Below, in pieces: positions 52,464-56,622 of a stretch of DNA of 56,622 bases (the stretch's first letter is position 1; every line of letters begins with the position of its first letter). Position numbers and translations under genes: made by a program. Below the pieces are notes generated by a model, which ran no database searches, was not told where the DNA came from, and saw only the letters and a list, made by a program, of their open reading frames with translations. This DNA is from Calditrichota bacterium (lineage in GTDB: Bacteria > Calditrichota > Calditrichia > Calditrichales > Calditrichaceae), in contig JAADIP010000152.1 of the NCBI GenBank assembly GCA_013151275.1, forward strand, positions 1 through 56,622, given 5' to 3'.

Positions 52464-55393
52464 TTAATAAACAATACGTCAAAAACAGCCGGGGCGTTAT
52501 CGTCTTTAACGGCTCCCCCGCCCTGCCACTGACCGGCTTTAATCCGAACTTCACGAAAATCGCCCAGCCCCGAACCGCCGTGATCGTCCTGCAATCCGGC
52601 TAAAACACTGATGCGCGTTTTGGCGTTTAATCCGGGCAACAGAGCTTTAGGTATCTGAAAACGAATTTGCTTTTGAGCCAAAAAGCCCAACGGATGGTTT
52701 TTATCCAGAGGAACAAATAATGCCACACGCTTGTTCTGCGCATCGCGCATTTCGAAGCCGCCGCCCACGTAAATTACGCGGTTAAAAGCTCTGGAGGCGG
52801 GCAGGCGGTAATGCGCGTTCCTTCCGATTTCACGCGAGGCGGAGCCGTCGAGTTGTTCGTCGTAAACGGCAACGGCTAAATAGCTTAGCTGAAAGCCGTA
52901 TTCCGGATGCCATCCCGGATCGGTCAGATTGCGCAGGTCTATTCTAAATCCCCAGGTCGAATCGTTGTCGTACAGAGTAAAACTTTTAATATCCGCAATG
53001 CCCGAATCAAAAACTTTGTTTTGCGGATATCGGTACCTGCCGTTTGAGCCTTTATCGTCGTTTAATTTATCTTTTTTGTAAATAACCGTGGGACCGTTGT
53101 GTCCGAGGGGAAAAAAGACCTGAGCCGCTTTTAACAATGTAAACGGAAGATCGTGAATTACGGCAAATTTAAGATCGGGATCAACGGACGCCAATTTCCA
53201 CACTCGTTTTGCTTTAACTGAATCCGCAGTGGAATCCATGGAAATGAATTCATACTCAAAATCAGTTCCGGAATCGGGCAAGAATATGGTAACGGGCAAA
53301 GAATCCTCCGGAAAAAGCACGAATCCGTCGATTCGTTCGTTCTTTAAACCGGAATGCAGATGAATTCGATAGCCTGTTTCGGTTTTACTTAATTGAACGT
53401 CCAGAAAGCCTTGTTTGTAGGGTAATCGGGAGCGAATGTTCGGAATTGCTTCGGACAGATGCGGTTTAAAGGTCACCTGATTTTTGTATGCCAGCGGACG
53501 GTAGCCCACAAAATCCTGATAAAAATTGCGCACAAACTCCGCCAGACTCCAGGCTTGCGAAACCGTTCCGGATATTTGCGGCTGGGATTTGCCTTTGCGC
53601 AATACAGGCTCCAGCAATTCGGAATAATTGGCGATGGCGTCATATCTCAGTATCTGCCTGGCTTCGTCCCCATAGAGCGCGCTCATAACCTGAAGCTGAT
53701 CGAATTCCGCCTGAGAACTGATTGCCGGTCCCGCCAGCCAGGTCCAGATCAATCCGTTATGATAAGCGGCATCCGGAACGTAATAGGGCAGATAGTGATG
53801 ATAGGGATGAAAATTGCGGTCTTTGAACCAAAGCGAAAGAACCCCGTGTTCGGTGACCAGATTTTCCGTGATTTTGCGGGCGACTTTAAACCGCTTTTCT
53901 TTGGAAAGAAGGGGCGGAATGTCGTCGATATCGGGTACGGTAAGCGCAAAAATCTGATTGGGACGCAATGAAAGATCCGGCGAATCGTCCGCGTTCAAAT
54001 GATCGAACAGACATTCGCGTTGTTCGTCCCAAAAATACAGCTCGAAATTTTTTCTGACTTTTTCAGCCAATTGATTCCATTTTGTCGCCAGACCGGAGTC
54101 CTGCTTTAAAATGCGGGCGCTTTTAACGCCGATGTTCAGAGCCGTGTACCACAAAGCCTGAATTTCCACAGCCCGGTTTCCGCGCGGAGACCACGGTCCT
54201 TCCGATCCCACGGCATCCATCCAGGTTTCCGCGTCGCCGTGCCGCAAAAAGCCCAAACCGTCCGTACGTTTTTTGATCGCTCCTTCAATAGCTAAACGAA
54301 CGACGGGAAACATCTCTTTCAGGAATTTCCGGTCGCCCGTGTACAAAAAATATTCGTACAACGAACGGATGAACCACCAGGTGCCGTCCGCTGTGTTGTA
54401 AATAACTTCGTTGTTGGTAATCCGATTTGGTATTCTTCCCAAACGTTTATCGGAACGATCTTTTAACTGAAACCGGGCGAAATTTCTTAAAATGGATTTT
54501 GCTTCGTCAAACTTACCGGTAACCAGCAGGGCGCCTGGAAGAGAAATAAACGTATCGCGCCCCCAGTAATTATTGAACCAGGGCAGTCCCGCCCAAATTC
54601 CGTCCCCCCGCTGCCGTGTGACCAGGGCATCCAGAGAAAGAACAGCCCATTTAAGCGCTTCCTGAAGCGGTTTGTTCGGAACTAAAAACGGGCTGCGGTT
54701 CAAAAGCCGCTTAAAGCGTTCTTTGCGTTTTTGAACAAGTTTTTCATATTTTTGAACGGTCTTTGCGGAAAGCGAATCCTGCAGTGAAGAATCCGCAAGA
54801 CGCAGCAAAAACAAATGCTCTTTTTTTGCCGATCTCGAATAATCGATGACCAGAAATCCGTTTTCCGGAACCTGCGTTTCGAGAATTACTCTCGGTTGCT
54901 CAGGACCGATTTGAATTTCTTTTTTGCTTCCGCTTCCGATCGGATTTAAAGTAAAAAGGTCATCGTCGTCACGGACTTTTAGCCGGATCAGGATGGCGTT
55001 GAGCGAGTCCAGCAAAGTAAATTCTTCCAAAGTGCCGTCACGGTACAATCGCTCGAAACCGTAAGGATGGTATTTGAAGCGCTTGATTTCGGAGCGCAGC
55101 AGTTCGCGGTCATTCTTTAAAATCCTGTAATCGGTAAGAACATGAACTTCATCCACCGTCCAGCCTTCAAAACCGGTTTGATTGTATTGATGGGTGTTTC
55201 CGACAAAAAAACCCGCTGCTTTGTTCGTAAAAGTAAATTGGTGATTTTGACCGTCTTTAAGTACAATTTCCGGCAGAGATTGATTTTTAAGCGTAACCGG
55301 CTTTTTACGCACCGGTTTTTTCCGTTCCGGGAAGGAACAGAAAGTCATAATTGCCAGACTCAAAATCAAGGCAATTTGAAGGAAATTACGCAT
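52460..55393 (-). CDS. exported glucoside hydrolase (amylo-1,6-glucosidase-like) with glucodextranase-type C-terminal module
   Basis: The 977-residue protein starts with a signal peptide; a Cys at residue 19 could be lipidated, though Phe before it is atypical. Residues about 235-680 form an (alpha/alpha)6 barrel similar to the glycogen-debranching C-terminal domain: GLPWFNNYWGRDTFISLPGALLVTGKFDEAKSILRNFARFQ, LRHGDAETWMDAVG and the PDAAYHNGLIWTWLAGP motif. Residues about 760-977 resemble the glucodextranase C-terminal domain (NDDKGSNGRYRYPQNKVFDSGIADIKSF). It probably trims alpha-glucan outside the cytoplasm. The gene stands alone on this strand with no transporter or polymer-utilisation neighbours. 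Confidence 0.82.
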   Translation of the reverse strand: MRNFLQIALILSLAIMTFCSFPERKKPVRKKPVTLKNQSLPEIVLKDGQNHQFTFTNKAAGFFVGNTHQYNQTGFEGWTVDEVHVLTDYRILKNDRELLRSEIKRFKYHPYGFERLYRDGTLEEFTLLDSLNAILIRLKVRDDDDLFTLNPIGSGSKKEIQIGPEQPRVILETQVPENGFLVIDYSRSAKKEHLFLLRLADSSLQDSLSAKTVQKYEKLVQKRKERFKRLLNRSPFLVPNKPLQEALKWAVLSLDALVTRQRGDGIWAGLPWFNNYWGRDTFISLPGALLVTGKFDEAKSILRNFARFQLKDRSDKRLGRIPNRITNNEVIYNTADGTWWFIRSLYEYFLYTGDRKFLKEMFPVVRLAIEGAIKKRTDGLGFLRHGDAETWMDAVGSEGPWSPRGNRAVEIQALWYTALNIGVKSARILKQDSGLATKWNQLAEKVRKNFELYFWDEQRECLFDHLNADDSPDLSLRPNQIFALTVPDIDDIPPLLSKEKRFKVARKITENLVTEHGVLSLWFKDRNFHPYHHYLPYYVPDAAYHNGLIWTWLAGPAISSQAEFDQLQVMSALYGDEARQILRYDAIANYSELLEPVLRKGKSQPQISGTVSQAWSLAEFVRNFYQDFVGYRPLAYKNQVTFKPHLSEAIPNIRSRLPYKQGFLDVQLSKTETGYRIHLHSGLKNERIDGFVLFPEDSLPVTIFLPDSGTDFEYEFISMDSTADSVKAKRVWKLASVDPDLKFAVIHDLPFTLLKAAQVFFPLGHNGPTVIYKKDKLNDDKGSNGRYRYPQNKVFDSGIADIKSFTLYDNDSTWGFRIDLRNLTDPGWHPEYGFQLSYLAVAVYDEQLDGSASREIGRNAHYRLPASRAFNRVIYVGGGFEMRDAQNKRVALFVPLDKNHPLGFLAQKQIRFQIPKALLPGLNAKTRISVLAGLQDDHGGSGLGDFREVRIKAGQWQGGGAVKDDNAPAVFDVLFIN

Positions 55394-55417
55394 TGCAGGG
55401 ATATTCGTTCATTAAAT

Positions 55418-56284
55418 TTATACTTCCACTCCTAAAAATTTACGGGCTAAAATTCCGATAAAAAACGAAATAGCCGTCACGCTAAGACTGATGGCGATCA
55501 TTTCGACAAAAATATGTTTAAAACTTAAACCTTTTACAATAGACACAAAAAATGAAAAGAACCAGATGATCAAGAGCACAAATACAAGAGTATTTAACAT
55601 GGCAAAATAATAACGTTCAAAAACAAAGAACGGACCGATCAGCAATGTCACGGTAAAAATATAGGCGACCCCGGTGTAAAAAGAAGCGACCAGCGGATTT
55701 TGTCCCCCGGCTTCCGATTTTTTGGAAAGATATTCCGAGGCAGCCATGGAAAGCGAAGCCGCCACTCCGGTAATCAAGCCCGCCATTCCGATGAGGCGCG
55801 CGTTCTGCAAAGCCAGAGTGAATCCCGCCAAGGCTCCGGTTAATTCCACAAGAGCGTCGTTTAATCCCAAAACCATGGAGCCGATATACTCGATACGCCG
55901 CTCATCGATCATTTCCACCAGCATTTGTTCGTGATGAATTTCGTCTTCCATGACGGCTTTGGCTTCGGGAATTTCGTCGATAACCAGCGAATATTTTTTT
56001 TCAGCCTCTTCTTCGCCCTTTTCCATCATCTTTATGGTAAAAGTCAAGCCCAAAATACGCTCAATAATCAGGTACCTCCAGATGGCAAGGCGGTTGGGTT
56101 TGATTTTGACCCCTGTTTGTTCTTCCCAGAATTGATAATGTTTCAATTCGTCATCGGCAATTTGATTAAGAACCTCCCGGTTTTTGCCCTTGCTTCTTTT
56201 TGCCAACGCTTTGTACACATGGTATTCGGTAATTTCGATTTTCTGAAATTCAATAATCAACCGTTTTGTTTTTTCCGAGATCAT
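55418..56284 (-). CDS. ferritin-like domain fused to VIT1/CCC1-type membrane domain
   Basis: A 288-residue protein. Residues 1-135 form a rubrerythrin-like four-helix domain with ExxH pairs (DDELKHYQFW and DEIHHEQMLVEMID) that can bind a di-iron centre. The second half is a VIT1 domain with five helices, including GSMVLGLNDALVELTGALAGFTLAL and GVAASLSMAASEYLSKKSE. This is the architecture of membrane-bound ferritin MbfA, which exports iron (or manganese) and protects against peroxide. AAAGGG lies before the ATG. It is a likely metal-efflux protein; metal specificity is not visible. Confidence 0.9.
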   Translation of the reverse strand: MISEKTKRLIIEFQKIEITEYHVYKALAKRSKGKNREVLNQIADDELKHYQFWEEQTGVKIKPNRLAIWRYLIIERILGLTFTIKMMEKGEEEAEKKYSLVIDEIPEAKAVMEDEIHHEQMLVEMIDERRIEYIGSMVLGLNDALVELTGALAGFTLALQNARLIGMAGLITGVAASLSMAASEYLSKKSEAGGQNPLVASFYTGVAYIFTVTLLIGPFFVFERYYFAMLNTLVFVLLIIWFFSFFVSIVKGLSFKHIFVEMIAISLSVTAISFFIGILARKFLGVEV

Positions 56285-56329
56285 GGATTTTCCCTTTCAG
56301 TAGTCCGGAATAATTTTACAACAAAACGT

Positions 56330-56622
56330 CTATTTTAAAAATTCCGCAAACCACTCGTGTACCGTTTTCCACCACAGGCGCGCATTCTGCGGTTTGGTCA
56401 CAAAATGATCTTCGTCCGGGAAAAATAGTAAACGCGACTTCACGCCCTGACGCTGCAACGCCGTGAAAATCTGCAACCCCTGTGTGTAAGGCACGCGGTA
56501 ATCGCGTTCGCCGTGAATCACCAGCATGGGTGTTTTAAATCTGCGGACGCGTTCCGGAGACGCGGGATTCCACTTTTGATAAAGCGACCCTTCGTCCCAG
56601 GGCGTTCCGTTAAATTCCCATT
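56330..56622 (-). CDS. S9-family prolyl oligopeptidase/acylaminoacyl-peptidase, C-terminal fragment
   Basis: The frame is open from the window edge to the stop at 56330, giving about 96 residues of the alpha/beta-hydrolase end. The catalytic Asp is in MLVIHGERDYRVPY and the catalytic His in FFPDEDHFVTKPQN. WWKTVHEWFAEFLK is the usual last helix. The nucleophile Ser and the beta-propeller lie outside the window. It is on the same strand as, and 45 bases upstream of, the ferritin-VIT1 gene. Confidence 0.88.
   Translation of the reverse strand, partial: WEFNGTPWDEGSLYQKWNPASPERVRRFKTPMLVIHGERDYRVPYTQGLQIFTALQRQGVKSRLLFFPDEDHFVTKPQNARLWWKTVHEWFAEFLK

Overview
The window is chromosomal DNA of a Gram-negative bacterium: it encodes TolC-type outer-membrane channels, a TonB-dependent receptor, RND pumps and periplasmic adaptors. 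Base composition is moderate, with gene-dense runs whose start and stop codons overlap (ATGA, TAATG). The mix of genes (Bacteroidota-style TPP-riboswitch-controlled receptor, stand-alone MacB-like permeases, inositol-phosphate synthase, saccharopine-type lysine enzymes) fits the FCB/Calditrichota area of the tree, and a Caldithrix-like organism is my best guess. That placement is inference from protein flavour, not from an rRNA gene; none is present. No tRNA, rRNA, transposase, prophage or CRISPR array was recognised.

Layout. 1-9068 (minus): an efflux operon read adaptor, RND pump, RND pump, TolC-like channel (cut by the window edge). 9069-9832: a long gene-free stretch with heptamer-phased low-complexity repeats. 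9833-14721 (plus): pgsA, pgpA, cinA, thpR, recA, recX; cinA and thpR each carry a frameshift, while pgsA, pgpA, recA and recX look intact. 14707-15329 (minus): a small DUF2905 membrane protein and a single-domain response regulator. 15690-19292: alaS and galE. 19497-20078 (minus): an ECF sigma factor flanked on both sides by heptamer repeats. 20507-23494: two genes that together equal the eukaryotic lysine-degradation enzyme AASS, split and in reversed order. 23656-27177: nadE, rsmI, a CDP-alcohol phosphatidyltransferase and myo-inositol-1-phosphate synthase, overlapping and closed by a terminator. 27284-30947: MATE exporter, tmk, S41 protease. 31367-32749: CCA-adding enzyme. 32906-39504: Yip1 protein, TolC, MacA-like adaptor, ABC ATPase and two MacB-type permeases.

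39585-44308 (minus) is a thiamine uptake locus: a TPP riboswitch with a terminator expression platform, TonB-dependent receptor, a second terminator, thiamine pyrophosphokinase and a sodium:solute symporter. 44350-44820 (minus) is a coiled-coil protein. 44952-49980 is the part I find most interesting: a response regulator fused to DUF4388 and a metal-ligand-poor flavodiiron-like domain, then a GT4 glycosyltransferase, two PTPS-family enzymes, GTP cyclohydrolase I and a short-chain dehydrogenase, all closely packed. This is the gene set expected for a (glycosylated) biopterin-type cofactor. 50104-51781 holds a true TrpR-type repressor with a palindromic operator placed over its own promoter, followed by TrpB2. 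51863-52132 is a small cysteine-containing protein. 52460-55393 (minus) is a secreted glucoside hydrolase with a glucodextranase-type C-terminal module, 55418-56284 (minus) a ferritin-like/VIT1 fusion, and the end of the window holds the C-terminus of an S9 peptidase.
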